A stretch of DNA of 64,000 bases from Stenotrophomonas sp. NA06056 (GTDB taxonomy: Bacteria > Pseudomonadota > Gammaproteobacteria > Xanthomonadales > Xanthomonadaceae), in the NCBI RefSeq assembly GCF_013364355.1, contig NZ_CP054931.1:1860001-1924000 (forward strand), read 5' to 3'. Under the pieces are notes generated by a model, which did no database searches, was not told the DNA's origin, and saw only the letters and a list, made by a program, of their open reading frames with translations. Shown in pieces: positions 25,291 through 34,495 of this stretch (within the stretch, counting starts at the first letter, position 1; every line of letters starts with the position of its first letter). Position numbers and translations under genes: made by a program.

Positions 25291-26271
25291 ATGGATCCTG
25301 ACGATCGCCCGCAACGCCCGCTGGATGCCGTTGAGCGTCAGGCCCACGCGTGGGTGGTGCGGCTGACCTCGGGCGAGGCGACCGCCGCCGACGGGCGCAG
25401 GTTCCGTGCGTGGTGTGAGGCTGACCCGCGTCATCGCGAAGCGTTTGGCCGTGCGCGCCGGCAATGGGAGCAGGTACGCCTGGCCGGCGAGCAGCTGCCC
25501 GCCACCGCGCGCCAGCCGGTAGCGCCGACGCCGGCCCAGCGCTGGAGCCGACGCGCCTTCCTCGGCGCCGCGATTGCCGCGCCGGCCAGCCTGGTAGTGG
25601 TGGCGGCCATCCGCCCGCCGCTGGGGCTGTGGCCCTCGGTGACGGCCATGGCAGCCGATTTCCATACTGGCACCGGTGAGCGACTGCAGATCGCGCCCTC
25701 GCCGCAGCTGAAGATCGAACTGGATACGCAGAGCAGCCTGCGCCGCCGCGCGGACGCGCAGGGCGAAGGCTTCGAGCTGGTGCAGGGACAGGCTGCGATC
25801 GAGACCCTGGACGGCCTGCGCCTGGCGTTGTTCGCGGGCCCGGGCTGCGTGATTGCCGAGGAGGGAGCGGTGCGCCTGGACGTACGCAACACCCATGGCC
25901 AGGTGCGGGTGACCTGCCTGCATGGCAGCGCCCGCATCGAGCATCCGCAGGGCCGGCTGCAGCTACAGGCGGGCCAGCAGACCCAGTACGACGAGCGCCT
26001 CAGTGGCGTGGTCGCCGCGGCCGTGGCCTCGGAAGTGAGTGCCTGGACCGAGGGCATGCTGGTGTTCCGCCGCGCACCGCTGCGCGAGGTGGTGGAAGAG
26101 ATCAACCGTTACCGCCGCGGCAAGGTGCTGCTGGGAGAATCGGCGTTGGCGCGTGCTCCGGTCAGCGGCCGCTTCCGCATTGATGATCCGGATGCAGCGC
26201 TGGAGCAGCTGCGACTGACGATGTCGCTGGATCTGCGTCGCTTTCCGGGTGGCATTGCCGTCCTTGGATAG
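25291..26271 (+). CDS. FecR-family anti-sigma factor / transmembrane sensor (VreR-like)
   Basis: A 326-residue FecR-type protein. The cytoplasmic N-terminus (FRAWCEADPRHREAFGRARR) is the sigma-binding DUF4880-like part. One membrane segment lies near residues 90-113 (FLGAAIAAPASLVVVAAI). The periplasmic FecR domain contains GERLQIAPSPQLKIELDTQS and ends in an STN-facing C-terminal region (GRFRIDDPDAALEQL). It should hold the ECF factor until the STN protein signals. Confidence 0.88.
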   Translation: MDPDDRPQRPLDAVERQAHAWVVRLTSGEATAADGRRFRAWCEADPRHREAFGRARRQWEQVRLAGEQLPATARQPVAPTPAQRWSRRAFLGAAIAAPASLVVVAAIRPPLGLWPSVTAMAADFHTGTGERLQIAPSPQLKIELDTQSSLRRRADAQGEGFELVQGQAAIETLDGLRLALFAGPGCVIAEEGAVRLDVRNTHGQVRVTCLHGSARIEHPQGRLQLQAGQQTQYDERLSGVVAAAVASEVSAWTEGMLVFRRAPLREVVEEINRYRRGKVLLGESALARAPVSGRFRIDDPDAALEQLRLTMSLDLRRFPGGIAVLG

Positions 26272-26329
26272 ATGAAGACGCTGGCCGTGCGCACCGCGCA
26301 GGGCTGTTGCAAGCAAGGAGAGGCCAAGG

Positions 26330-26881
26330 ATGCGCAACGAGAACATCGGTGTGCTGGATCTGCGTCGCAATCTGTCGGCGCTGCTGGAAACCACGCAGCG
26401 ACGGCCGTTGATGGTGCATCGCTATGGCTCGCCATGGGTGTGCGTGGTGTCCGATGCGCAGTGGCAGCGACAGTCGGTGCTGCTGGATTTCGATCCGCAG
26501 TCGCACCCGCTGGCGATGCTGCTGCGCCTGCAGCAGCAGGCGCTTCCGCTGTCCGAAGCCGGTGCGTTGTCACCCGCGGTCCTCGCGCGCGCTCTGCTGT
26601 TGACGGGAGTTCATGGCATTGACGATCTGGCGCAGCTGCACGAGCAGGTGCTGCATCATCGACTGTGGCACTGGTTCGTGGCGGGTACCCACGGTGTGAT
26701 GGACAGCTGGCAATTGCCGGCGCTGCGCGCTGCGATGGGGTCATGGTGCGATGACGCGGAGATGACCGATGCACTGGCCGCGTTCGCTGCGCGCAGCGAT
26801 GTGGCGATACTGGCGCGCCGTTGCGGGGGCGAAGCACCGCGGCTGGAGCGCGAAGCCTGCAGGCAGATGACGCTGCGATGA
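26330..26881 (+). CDS. Phd/YefM-like N-terminal protein with transposase-like (DUF772) middle, copy 1
   Basis: A 183-residue protein with ribosome site AAGGAGAGG upstream. Residues about 5-46 look like a Phd/YefM antitoxin fold: IGVLDLRRNLSALLETTQRR, then PLMVHRYGSPWVCVVSDAQW. Residues about 88-137 resemble the N-terminal DUF772 region of IS5/IS1182 transposases, with LHHRLWHWFVAGTHGVMDSW matching that family's NLLFRWFVGL-WDHS pattern. No DDE catalytic domain and no toxin gene are nearby. It is paralogous to the next gene and shares the first motif with 60249-60602. From memory, P. aeruginosa has a Phd-named protein (PhdA) in the equivalent locus. A DNA-binding regulatory role is an inference. 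Confidence 0.72.
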   Translation: MRNENIGVLDLRRNLSALLETTQRRPLMVHRYGSPWVCVVSDAQWQRQSVLLDFDPQSHPLAMLLRLQQQALPLSEAGALSPAVLARALLLTGVHGIDDLAQLHEQVLHHRLWHWFVAGTHGVMDSWQLPALRAAMGSWCDDAEMTDALAAFAARSDVAILARRCGGEAPRLEREACRQMTLR

Positions 26882-27001
26882 CGTTGTCGATGAAGCGCAA
26901 CGCAGCGCACATACCTGCATGTGCGCTGTCGCTTCACCTGCCTTGCTGACGTCTTCTCCAGAGTACGGCGCAACACGCGTCGCGGAGCACGGGCGGCGCC
27001 G

Positions 27002-27586
27002 ATGGCAGACAGTCGCAGGATCAGCATGCTGGAGCTGGATCGTCACCTGAGCCAGTCACTGGAGCAGGCACGGCATACGCCATTGAACGTGCAGCGCTAT
27101 GGGCACTCCTGGGTCTGGGTGCTGTCCAGTGACGCTTGGGCAGATGCGGCGCGCTGGGCGGCACTGGATGGTAGTGCGCACCCACTGGTGGCGCTGCGAA
27201 AAGCCCTCGACCTGCAGCTGCGGCCCTGGCCCGAAGCGGCCATGAGCCCGCTGCCGCTTGATGCAGGTGATGCGCGGCTGCTGCAACGCGCGGCCCTGCT
27301 GGTGGTCGTGCGCGATCTGAACAGTGCCCAGCGCGTGTACGACGACCTGCGCTATCACCAGGCCTATCGGATGTTCATCGGCCTCGATCATGGAACGGCG
27401 TGGTCGCCGATGCAGTGCGTGCGGCTGCTGCAGGCCTGTGCGCACCCGTTGCTGCGCGGCTGCATCGACGATGCGCTGGCCAGCGTGCCGCGGTATCTGT
27501 TCGAGTCTGCATGTGCGCCGGCTGCACCTGTTGCGCCTGCACAGGCACACGCGCAGCGAATTGCCGGCGGATGTTTATCGTACTGA
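27002..27586 (+). CDS. Phd/YefM-like N-terminal protein with transposase-like middle, copy 2
   Basis: A 194-residue paralogue of the preceding gene. The N-terminus ISMLELDRHLSQSLEQARHT, followed by NVQRYGHSWVWVLSSDAW, aligns position by position with copy 1. The middle (YHQAYRMFIGLDHGTAWSPM) again follows the DUF772 pattern of transposase N-termini. The C-terminal 35 residues are Ala/Pro-rich. ATG 27002 is chosen because the conserved part begins directly after it; an in-frame ATG at 26921 would add an Arg-rich leader and cannot be excluded. There is no adjacent toxin. Confidence 0.68.
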   Translation: MADSRRISMLELDRHLSQSLEQARHTPLNVQRYGHSWVWVLSSDAWADAARWAALDGSAHPLVALRKALDLQLRPWPEAAMSPLPLDAGDARLLQRAALLVVVRDLNSAQRVYDDLRYHQAYRMFIGLDHGTAWSPMQCVRLLQACAHPLLRGCIDDALASVPRYLFESACAPAAPVAPAQAHAQRIAGGCLSY

Positions 27587-27643
27587 CACATGCACCGCTG
27601 ACCATGGCGCAGCGGTCTCTTCCAGGATGACGAGGGCGGAACA

Positions 27644-28081
27644 ATGGCAAGGCAGGTTCGTGGTCGCAGGGCTCGGCAGCAGGGTTTCAGCCTGATCGAG
27701 ATCATGGTGGTGGTGGTGATCATCGGCATCCTCGCCGCATTGATCGTGCCGCGGTTGATGGACCGTCCCGACCAGGCACGCGTGGTGGCGGCGCGCCAGG
27801 ACATCGCCGCACTGATGCAGGCATTGAAGCTGTTCAAGCTGGACAACGGTCGCTATCCCAGTGCCGAGCAGGGCCTGCAGGCACTGGTGAAGCCACCGCA
27901 GGGCGGTGGCGCGATGCCGGTCACGCCCTATCTGGATCGCCTGCCCAATGACCCGTGGGGCCATCCGTACCAGTATCAGATACCAGGTACCCACGGCGAC
28001 ATCGATGTGTTCTCGCTGGGTGCGGACAGCAAACCCGGTGGCGACGCCGGGAACGCGGACATCGGCTCCTGGCAGCTGTGA
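27644..28081 (+). CDS. gspG: type II secretion major pseudopilin GspG
   Basis: A 145-residue pseudopilin. The prepilin cleavage site G|FSLIEIMVVVVIIGILAAL lies at residues 14-15, after a basic leader. The C-terminal part has the GspG calcium-loop features YPSAEQGLQALV, NDPWGHPYQY and DVFSLGADSKPGG. It forms the T2SS pseudopilus in the periplasm. It is the first of seven co-directional gsp genes. Confidence 0.94.
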   Translation: MARQVRGRRARQQGFSLIEIMVVVVIIGILAALIVPRLMDRPDQARVVAARQDIAALMQALKLFKLDNGRYPSAEQGLQALVKPPQGGGAMPVTPYLDRLPNDPWGHPYQYQIPGTHGDIDVFSLGADSKPGGDAGNADIGSWQL

Positions 28082-28090
28082 GGCAGGCCG

Positions 28091-28996
28091 ATGTCAGCCC
28101 TGATGCGTTCTGTTTCAAGTGCCCGTCAACGTGGCATGGCGGTGATCGTCGCCCTGCTGGTGGTGGCGCTGGTGGCGGTGATTGCCACGGCACTGCTGAC
28201 CCGGCAGTCGGCCCAGCTGCGCGCGCTGCGTGGCGACCAGCTACGCGCGCAGGTGCGTATGGCGGTGGACGCAACGCTGGAGCGTGCGGCGCAGCAGCTG
28301 CGTGAGGATGTAAAGGAACAGCTGACCACGGTGCGCAGCGGGCGCTGGGCCCGCCCATTGCAGCTGCAGGCGCCGTTGCCGGTGCGGCTGCAGCTCGTCG
28401 ATGCGCAGTCGATGTTCAACCTGCGGAACCTTCTGGCACATGGCAGGCCGGACCCCGAGGCGCGGCGCGCGTTCATCGCGTTGTGTGCCGGGCAGGGGCT
28501 GGGCCAGGGCGCCTGCACATCCGCCGCGGACCACATCCAGGCGCGCCTGCGCGATGGCGACATGCAGGCGCAGGCGCCGCTGCCCCGTGAATCACTGATC
28601 GAACAGGCGCTGGCCGGCGCTGACCCGGTAGCGCTGCAGGCGCTTGCACGGCGCACCGTGGTGCTGCCGGCGCAGACCCTGGTCAACGCCAACACCAGCG
28701 ACCTGCGCGTTCTGCAGGCGGTGACGCCTGCGGTCGAGCCGGCACGGCTGCAGGCGCTGCTCGGTGAGCGCGACGCTGGCCATTGGCTGCTCAATCGCGG
28801 CGACATCGCCAACCGACTCCAACTGAGCAACGAACAGATGGCGGTGCTTCCCTTGGGTATCCATAGCGAGTGGTTCCTGGCCGTCGGCCAGGTGCAGGCT
28901 GATGGCAGCGCGGTTGATTTTCGCGCGCTGCTCTGGCGCGAGTACCGCGACGATGGCGTGCGTGTGCAACGTGTGTGGACGAGGATCGGCGCATGA
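28091..28996 (+). CDS. gspK: type II secretion minor pseudopilin GspK
   Basis: A 301-residue tip pseudopilin. After a basic leader comes RGMAVIVALLVVALVAVIAT, in which the prepilin cleavage would leave Met-Ala-Val rather than the usual Phe start; GspK is also the pseudopilin lacking Glu+5. The NTSDLRVL segment and large C-terminal domain fit GspK (about 300-330 aa). Its stop overlaps the gspL start. In a reconstituted tip it would sit on GspI and GspJ, which are encoded far away on the other strand at 51.2-52.2 kb. Confidence 0.88.
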   Translation: MSALMRSVSSARQRGMAVIVALLVVALVAVIATALLTRQSAQLRALRGDQLRAQVRMAVDATLERAAQQLREDVKEQLTTVRSGRWARPLQLQAPLPVRLQLVDAQSMFNLRNLLAHGRPDPEARRAFIALCAGQGLGQGACTSAADHIQARLRDGDMQAQAPLPRESLIEQALAGADPVALQALARRTVVLPAQTLVNANTSDLRVLQAVTPAVEPARLQALLGERDAGHWLLNRGDIANRLQLSNEQMAVLPLGIHSEWFLAVGQVQADGSAVDFRALLWREYRDDGVRVQRVWTRIGA

Positions 28997-30156
28997 ACGT
29001 GCAGCTTCGCGTGCGCCTGCCGGCGCTTGAGCGTCTGCGCGCCGACAGCGCGGTGGACTGGGCGCAGCTGCACAAGGGCGAGGTGCTGGCTCACGGTCGC
29101 GACACACTGGCGGCGCTGGGCCTGCGGCATCCGCAGGCTGCGGTGCATGCCTGCCTCGATCCGAACGACCTGATCCTGCTGGAACTGCAGCTGCCACCGT
29201 TGTCGGGGCGCCGCCTGCAGTCGGCGCTGCAGGGTGAGGTGGAGGCGATGCTGCTGGATGACCTGCAGGAAGTCGCGTTGGCCCACGGCGCGCAGGCGAC
29301 GGACGGCGCGGTTCCTGTGGCCTGGCTGGGCCAGCAGGCGGTCCTGCAGGCGCAGCAGCTGCTGGCTTCGTGTGCACTGCGGCTGCAGGCGCTGTATCCG
29401 ACGCCGCTGCTGCTGCCCTGGCAGGACGGCCATGCCACGCTGCAGGTCAGCGGCGAGCACCTGCTGGTACGCAGCGGGCGCGATCGGGGTTTCGTTCAAT
29501 GGTATGGCGGACGTGATGCCTGTGCGGTGATGCAGGCGTTGGTTGTGCGCCTGCAACAGGCCGGCGTGCAGGCCGTGCAGTGGATCGATCGTGTGCCGCC
29601 GACGTGGCCGGACAGCCTGCCGGCCACCGCCATTCCGCATGAACGGCAGGCCTCTGGCCCCTTGCCAGGCTGGTCATTGCCGCTGCCCGGCGCGGGCCAG
29701 AAGGCGCCGCGGCTTGCGATCGGGCTGGCATTGGCGGCGGTGCTGCTGGCCGCGCTCGGTCTGCAGCTGCAGGTCTCGCGGTGGCGAAGTGAGGGCGAGA
29801 CCCTGCAACAGGACATGGCGCGCCAGTTCAGCGAACGCTTCCCGGAGATCACCGATGTGGTGGACCCGGTGTTGCAGGCAAGGCGAGCACTGGCCGTGCC
29901 ACTGCCGGCGCCGCCGTTGCCGCCGCTGCAGCGTCAGGTAGCCGGCACGCTGCAGGCGGTTCCGGAGCTGGCGGGACAGGTGCGCAGCCTGCATTACCAA
30001 CCCGGGCAACTGGAGATGGAGCTGGATGCCGACGCCCAGGCATTGGCCGATGATCCCCAGCGGCTTGAACACTGGCAGCAGGCAGTGCAGGCGAAGGGCC
30101 TGCAGTTGGCGCGCGAAGCCGGTGGGCGCCTGCGGGTGAGCGGAGCTGGACAGTGA
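28993..30156 (+). CDS. gspL: type II secretion inner-membrane protein GspL
   Basis: A 387-residue protein with a cytoplasmic actin-like domain (residues about 1-235), one membrane segment near residue 245 (GLALAAVLLAALGLQLQVSR) and a periplasmic ferredoxin-like end. GspL recruits the GspE ATPase to the inner-membrane platform. ATG 28993 overlaps the gspK stop as ATGA; an in-frame GTG 18 bases upstream is less likely. Confidence 0.88.
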   Translation: MNVQLRVRLPALERLRADSAVDWAQLHKGEVLAHGRDTLAALGLRHPQAAVHACLDPNDLILLELQLPPLSGRRLQSALQGEVEAMLLDDLQEVALAHGAQATDGAVPVAWLGQQAVLQAQQLLASCALRLQALYPTPLLLPWQDGHATLQVSGEHLLVRSGRDRGFVQWYGGRDACAVMQALVVRLQQAGVQAVQWIDRVPPTWPDSLPATAIPHERQASGPLPGWSLPLPGAGQKAPRLAIGLALAAVLLAALGLQLQVSRWRSEGETLQQDMARQFSERFPEITDVVDPVLQARRALAVPLPAPPLPPLQRQVAGTLQAVPELAGQVRSLHYQPGQLEMELDADAQALADDPQRLEHWQQAVQAKGLQLAREAGGRLRVSGAGQ

Positions 30157-30680
30157 CGACCCGAACCCTGCGGCTGGGCGAGGGAATGGCGGGCCTGCAG
30201 CAGCGCTGGCAACGCCTGCCACCGCGCGACCGGCTGATGCTGTGGGTGATGGTGGTGGCGCTGCTGGTGGCGGGTCTGTGGATGTTGTGGCTGGAGCCGC
30301 TGCTGAAGCAGCGCACGCACTGGCAGGCCGAGCTGCCGCGGCTGCAGGCGCAGGCGCGTGTCCTGGCGCCACTGCTGCAGGCGCGCGAGCGTCAGCAGCA
30401 GACGCAGGGGCAGCGCCCGACGATGGCCGGGTTGCGTGACGGAATCAAGTCGGCCGGCCTGGCCGACGGACTGCATATCGAAGCGCGCGACGGGCATTGG
30501 CACCTGCAGGTGCAGGCGGTGCCCGCTGACGCGCTGTGGAACTGGCTGCTGCCCGTGCTGGCCGATCCGGCCATCGAACTGCAGCAGCTGCAACTGACAC
30601 GCACAGGGGATGCGAACATGCCGGCGGCACGGATTTCCGGAAACATCGTGATGGCGCTCAACGTGGGTGCCCATCCATGA
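30153..30680 (+). CDS. gspM: type II secretion inner-membrane protein GspM
   Basis: A 175-residue bitopic protein: short basic N-terminus, one membrane segment (residues about 28-48, LMLWVMVVALLVAGLWMLWL), then a periplasmic ferredoxin-like domain. GspM pairs with GspL. It starts with GTG overlapping the gspL stop (GTGA) and its own stop overlaps gspD (ATGA). Confidence 0.87.
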   Translation: MTTRTLRLGEGMAGLQQRWQRLPPRDRLMLWVMVVALLVAGLWMLWLEPLLKQRTHWQAELPRLQAQARVLAPLLQARERQQQTQGQRPTMAGLRDGIKSAGLADGLHIEARDGHWHLQVQAVPADALWNWLLPVLADPAIELQQLQLTRTGDANMPAARISGNIVMALNVGAHP

Positions 30681-33058
30681 GGGCGATGCGCAGCCTTGCC
30701 TGCAGTACTGCGTTGGCCCTGATCGTGGGCATGGCCCACGTACCGGCACCGGTGCTGGCGCAGGACACCCGCGAAGAGCCGGTTCAGTTGAACCTGGTGG
30801 ATACCGATATCGGCGGGGTACTGCGCATGGCGGCGCGCTTCACCGGGCGCCAGTTCCTGGTCGATCCGCGGGTGACCGGCAAGATGACGGTGGTTTCCGA
30901 TGGTCCGGTCAGCCGTACCCAGGCCTACCAGTTGCTGCTGGGCGCACTGCGTATGCGTGGCTTCGCGGTGGTCGAGAACGGCGGCGTCAGCCGGGTGGTG
31001 CCGCAGGCCGATGCCAAGCTGTTGGGAGGACGCGTCGGCATCGGTGGTGCCGGCGGTGGCGTGACCACGCGCACCTTCGCGCTGCGCTACGAGAACGCGG
31101 CGGCACTGGTGGCGGTGCTGCGGCCGATGATCAGCCCGGACAATCCGATCACAGCCAATCCAGGCAACAACACCCTGGTGATCACCGACTACGCCGACAA
31201 CCTGGAGCGCATCGCGCGGGTGATCGCCAGCGTCGATACACCGGCTGGCATGGACACCGATGTGGTGAAGCTGCAGCAGGGCATTGCCGTTGACGTCGCG
31301 GCGATGGTCGCGCCACTGCTGGATGCGCAGGGCGCCGAGCCCACCCAGAAGGTGGTGGTGATGGCCGACCCGCGCAGCAACAGCGTGCTGCTGCGCTCCA
31401 GCAGTCCCGGCCGCACCCGCCTGGCGCGGCAGCTGGTGGAGAAGCTGGACCGTGCCCAGGACGAATCCGGCAACCTGCATGTGGTCTACCTTCGCAATGC
31501 CCAGGCCAACCAGCTGGCCGGTGTGCTGCGCGGCGTGGTGGCGGGGCAGAGCGATGCACCGGCGATGGGCAGCAATGAAGGCATCACGCCACTGCCGGGT
31601 GACGCCAACCGTTCCACGCCAACGCAGCCGTCGCAGCCGCAGCAGGCCAAGACCGGAGGCAATGCGCTGGAATCGCAGCGCCTGGACCCGAGCCGCCGTG
31701 ACCCGATCGATGCGGGAAGCACCGGCTTCAGCCAGAACGGCATCTCGGTGCAGGCGGACGTGGCCACCAACACGCTGCTGATCTCGGCGCCGGAGCCGGT
31801 GTACCGCAACCTGCGGCGGGTGATCGACCAGCTCGACCAGCGCCGTGCACAGGTGCTGGTCGAGAGCCTGATCGTGGAGGTCAACCAGACCGATGCGGCC
31901 GAGCTGGGCGTGCAGTGGATGCTGGGCAATGGACGCACCTTTGGTGGCACCCACTTCGGTGGAGCCACCGGCGGTAGCGGGCTCAACACCGGTGCGCGCA
32001 CCACGCTGGACGTGCTGCCCAAGGACGGCCTGAAGATCGGCGTGATCGACGGCACCATCAACCTGCCTGGCGTCGGCCAGATCCTCAACATGAAAGCGCT
32101 GGCCAACGCGCTGCAGAGCAAGGGCGGCGCCAACATCCTGTCGACGCCGAACCTGATGACGCTGGACAACGAGGCGGCCAGCATCATGGTCGGCCAGACC
32201 GTGCCATTCGTCAGCGGCCGCTACGTGACCGACGGTGGCGGTGGCAGCAACAACCCGTTCCAGACCATCGTGCGCGAGGACGTGGGCCTGAAGCTGCGGG
32301 TGCGCCCGCAGATTTCCGAGGGCGGCACGGTGAAGCTGGACATCTACCAGGAAGTCAGCAGCATCGACGCGCAGAGTGCCAGCAGCACGGCCGGCATCAT
32401 CACCAACAAGCGTGCGCTGGATACCAGCGTGCTGCTGGACGATGGCCAGATCATGGTGCTCGGCGGCCTGCTGGAAGACAGCGTCAGCCATGGTCGCGAT
32501 GCGGTGCCAGGGCTGGGCAGGATCCCGGTGCTGGGCGCGCTGTTCCGCAGTGATACGCGCAAGCGCTCCAAGACCAACCTGATGGTGTTCCTGCGCCCGC
32601 ACGTGGTGCGTGACCCCGCCGCCGGCCAGCGCCTGACCCGCGACCGCTACGACTACATGCGCAACGCGCAGGCCGGCGCGCAGCCGGTACAGAGCTGGGC
32701 ATTGCCGGCGCTGTCCGCACCGCAGCTGCCGCCGCAGGACCTGTCTGTACTCGGCCAGGGCAATGCGCGCGATGGCCAGGGCCAGCCGCTGCAGAACACC
32801 AGCCTGGCAGCGTTGTATCCGGCCGGCGACGGCGATGCGCAGTTGGTGCAGTTCGCACAGGGGCTGGACCCGGCGCGTGCCAGCCAGGGCGTGGCGCAGG
32901 TGCGTGCACTGGGCCTGCAGGCCTATGCCGAAGCGACGCCCGGCGAGAGCGGGCAACGCCTGCGCGTGCGATTGCCGCGCGATCCGGCGACGCTGGACCC
33001 GGCGCTGCAGCAGCTGCGCGGGCTGGGCTACACGCCGGAACTGGTGATCGGGCCGTGA
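30677..33058 (+). CDS. gspD: type II secretion outer-membrane secretin GspD
   Basis: A 793-residue secretin with a signal peptide (cleavage after PVLAQ or nearby). The N-domains follow (QLNLVDTDIGGVLRMAARFT; the N1-N3 repeats contain VTGKMTVVSD, TLVITDYADNLERIA and VVVMADPRSNSVLLR). The secretin core includes NILSTPNLMTLDNEAASIMV and VPGLGRIPVLGALFR. About 140 residues past the core form an S-domain-like tail rich in Gln and Ala. No pilotin gene is seen nearby. Start ATG 30677 overlaps gspM. Confidence 0.95.
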   Translation: MRAMRSLACSTALALIVGMAHVPAPVLAQDTREEPVQLNLVDTDIGGVLRMAARFTGRQFLVDPRVTGKMTVVSDGPVSRTQAYQLLLGALRMRGFAVVENGGVSRVVPQADAKLLGGRVGIGGAGGGVTTRTFALRYENAAALVAVLRPMISPDNPITANPGNNTLVITDYADNLERIARVIASVDTPAGMDTDVVKLQQGIAVDVAAMVAPLLDAQGAEPTQKVVVMADPRSNSVLLRSSSPGRTRLARQLVEKLDRAQDESGNLHVVYLRNAQANQLAGVLRGVVAGQSDAPAMGSNEGITPLPGDANRSTPTQPSQPQQAKTGGNALESQRLDPSRRDPIDAGSTGFSQNGISVQADVATNTLLISAPEPVYRNLRRVIDQLDQRRAQVLVESLIVEVNQTDAAELGVQWMLGNGRTFGGTHFGGATGGSGLNTGARTTLDVLPKDGLKIGVIDGTINLPGVGQILNMKALANALQSKGGANILSTPNLMTLDNEAASIMVGQTVPFVSGRYVTDGGGGSNNPFQTIVREDVGLKLRVRPQISEGGTVKLDIYQEVSSIDAQSASSTAGIITNKRALDTSVLLDDGQIMVLGGLLEDSVSHGRDAVPGLGRIPVLGALFRSDTRKRSKTNLMVFLRPHVVRDPAAGQRLTRDRYDYMRNAQAGAQPVQSWALPALSAPQLPPQDLSVLGQGNARDGQGQPLQNTSLAALYPAGDGDAQLVQFAQGLDPARASQGVAQVRALGLQAYAEATPGESGQRLRVRLPRDPATLDPALQQLRGLGYTPELVIGP

Positions 33059-34488
33059 GCACCGCCGCACCGCTGCCGTACGCCTGGGTGCGCAGCCATG
33101 GCGTGATGCTGTCCGAGGCGGGCGGCGAGCCCGTGTTGCTGGGCACCGCCGAAACTGCGGCGTGGGCTGTGGCTGAACTGCGCCGCCGGCATGGCCCGCT
33201 GCCCTTCCAGGCGCTGGACGCTGCGAGCTGGCAGCAGCGGCTGGGTGAGCAATACCGTGACGGCGGCGATGCCGCCGCCGTGGTCGGTGCCGCCGAAAGC
33301 GAAGTCGATCTGGACCGGCTGATGCAGGACATGCCGGAGGTCACCGATCTGCTGGATGCGCAGGACGATGCGCCGGTGATCCGCATGATCAATGCGCTGC
33401 TGGCACAGGCTGCACGCGATGGCGCCAGCGATCTGCACATCGAGCCGTTCGAGACCCATTCGGTGGTGCGCTACCGCGTGGACGGCACCCTGCGCGACAT
33501 GGTGCAGCCACGGCGCGCACTGCACGCGGCGCTGGTGTCGCGCATCAAGATCATGGCCCACCTGGATATTGCCGAGAAGCGGCTGCCACAGGACGGGCGC
33601 ATCGCGATCCGCGTGGGCGGGCGGCCGCTGGATATCCGTGTCTCCACGGTGCCGACCGGGCACGGCGAACGCGCCGTGCTGCGATTGTTGGAAAAGGACG
33701 CCGGCCGGCTGCAGCTGCAGCGCCTCGGCATGGCCGATGACACCCTGGCCACGTTCACCGGATTGATTCGGCAGCCGCATGGCATCGTGCTGGTCACCGG
33801 GCCGACCGGCAGCGGCAAGACCACCTCGCTGTACGCCGCGCTTGGCCAGCTCGACAGCACCACCAGCAACATCCTCACCGTGGAAGACCCGGTGGAGTAC
33901 GACTTCGCCGGCATCGGCCAGATCCAGGTCAACGCGCGCATCGGCATGAGCTTCGGCACCGCGCTGCGTGCGATCCTGCGCCAGGATCCGGACACCATCA
34001 TGATCGGCGAGATCCGCGACCTGGAAACCGCGCAGATCGCCGTGCAGTCGTCGCTGACCGGGCATGGCGTGCTGGCCTCGCTGCACACCAACGATGCGAT
34101 CTCTGCGGTGACCCGCTTGGCCGACATGGGTGTGGAGCCATTCCTGCTGGCGTCCTCGTTGCGTGGCGTGCTGGCGCAGCGGTTGGTGCGGCGGCTGTGC
34201 ACGCAGTGCCGGCGCGCCGAGGTGGACGGCGAGGGCCGCACTGTGTGGCGTGCGGTGGGCTGCGCGGCCTGCGCCAACAGTGGCTATCGGGGGCGCACCG
34301 GCATCCATGAGTTGTTCGTGGTCGACGAGCGCGTGCGAGCACTGATCCATGAAGGGCAGGGTGAGCCCGCGCTGCGCGAGGCGGCTCGGCGCGCCGGCAT
34401 GCGGACGTTGCGGCAGGACGGCCAGCGCTGGGTCGACAGCGGGGTGACTACGCTGGAAGAGATCCTGCGCGTCACCGGCGACGATTGA
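33055..34488 (+). CDS. gspE: type II secretion ATPase GspE
   Basis: A 477-residue hexameric cytoplasmic ATPase. Walker A is GPTGSGKTTSLY near residue 250, the Asp box is ILTVEDPVEYDF, Walker B IMIGEIRDLETAQIA and the His box LASLHTNDAISAV. A zinc-type tetra-cysteine pair is kept as CTQC and CAAC. It is on the short side for GspE, like HxcR-type proteins. It starts at GTG overlapping the gspD stop (GTGA). Confidence 0.95.
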   Translation: MSTAAPLPYAWVRSHGVMLSEAGGEPVLLGTAETAAWAVAELRRRHGPLPFQALDAASWQQRLGEQYRDGGDAAAVVGAAESEVDLDRLMQDMPEVTDLLDAQDDAPVIRMINALLAQAARDGASDLHIEPFETHSVVRYRVDGTLRDMVQPRRALHAALVSRIKIMAHLDIAEKRLPQDGRIAIRVGGRPLDIRVSTVPTGHGERAVLRLLEKDAGRLQLQRLGMADDTLATFTGLIRQPHGIVLVTGPTGSGKTTSLYAALGQLDSTTSNILTVEDPVEYDFAGIGQIQVNARIGMSFGTALRAILRQDPDTIMIGEIRDLETAQIAVQSSLTGHGVLASLHTNDAISAVTRLADMGVEPFLLASSLRGVLAQRLVRRLCTQCRRAEVDGEGRTVWRAVGCAACANSGYRGRTGIHELFVVDERVRALIHEGQGEPALREAARRAGMRTLRQDGQRWVDSGVTTLEEILRVTGDD

Positions 34489-34495
34489 GGCGACC

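Noticed and set aside
26330..27586. A classical toxin-antitoxin module
   Set aside because: The Phd-like proteins have no adjacent small toxin gene; the neighbours are anti-sigma and pseudopilin genes.
26330..27586. Remnant insertion sequence
   Set aside because: Although the middle parts resemble transposase N-termini, there is no DDE domain, no terminal inverted repeats and both frames are intact with paralogous starts.
30392..33070. Antisense ORF of 892 codons opposite gspD
   Set aside because: Low-complexity His/Gln/Arg composition and complete overlap with a certain secretin gene.
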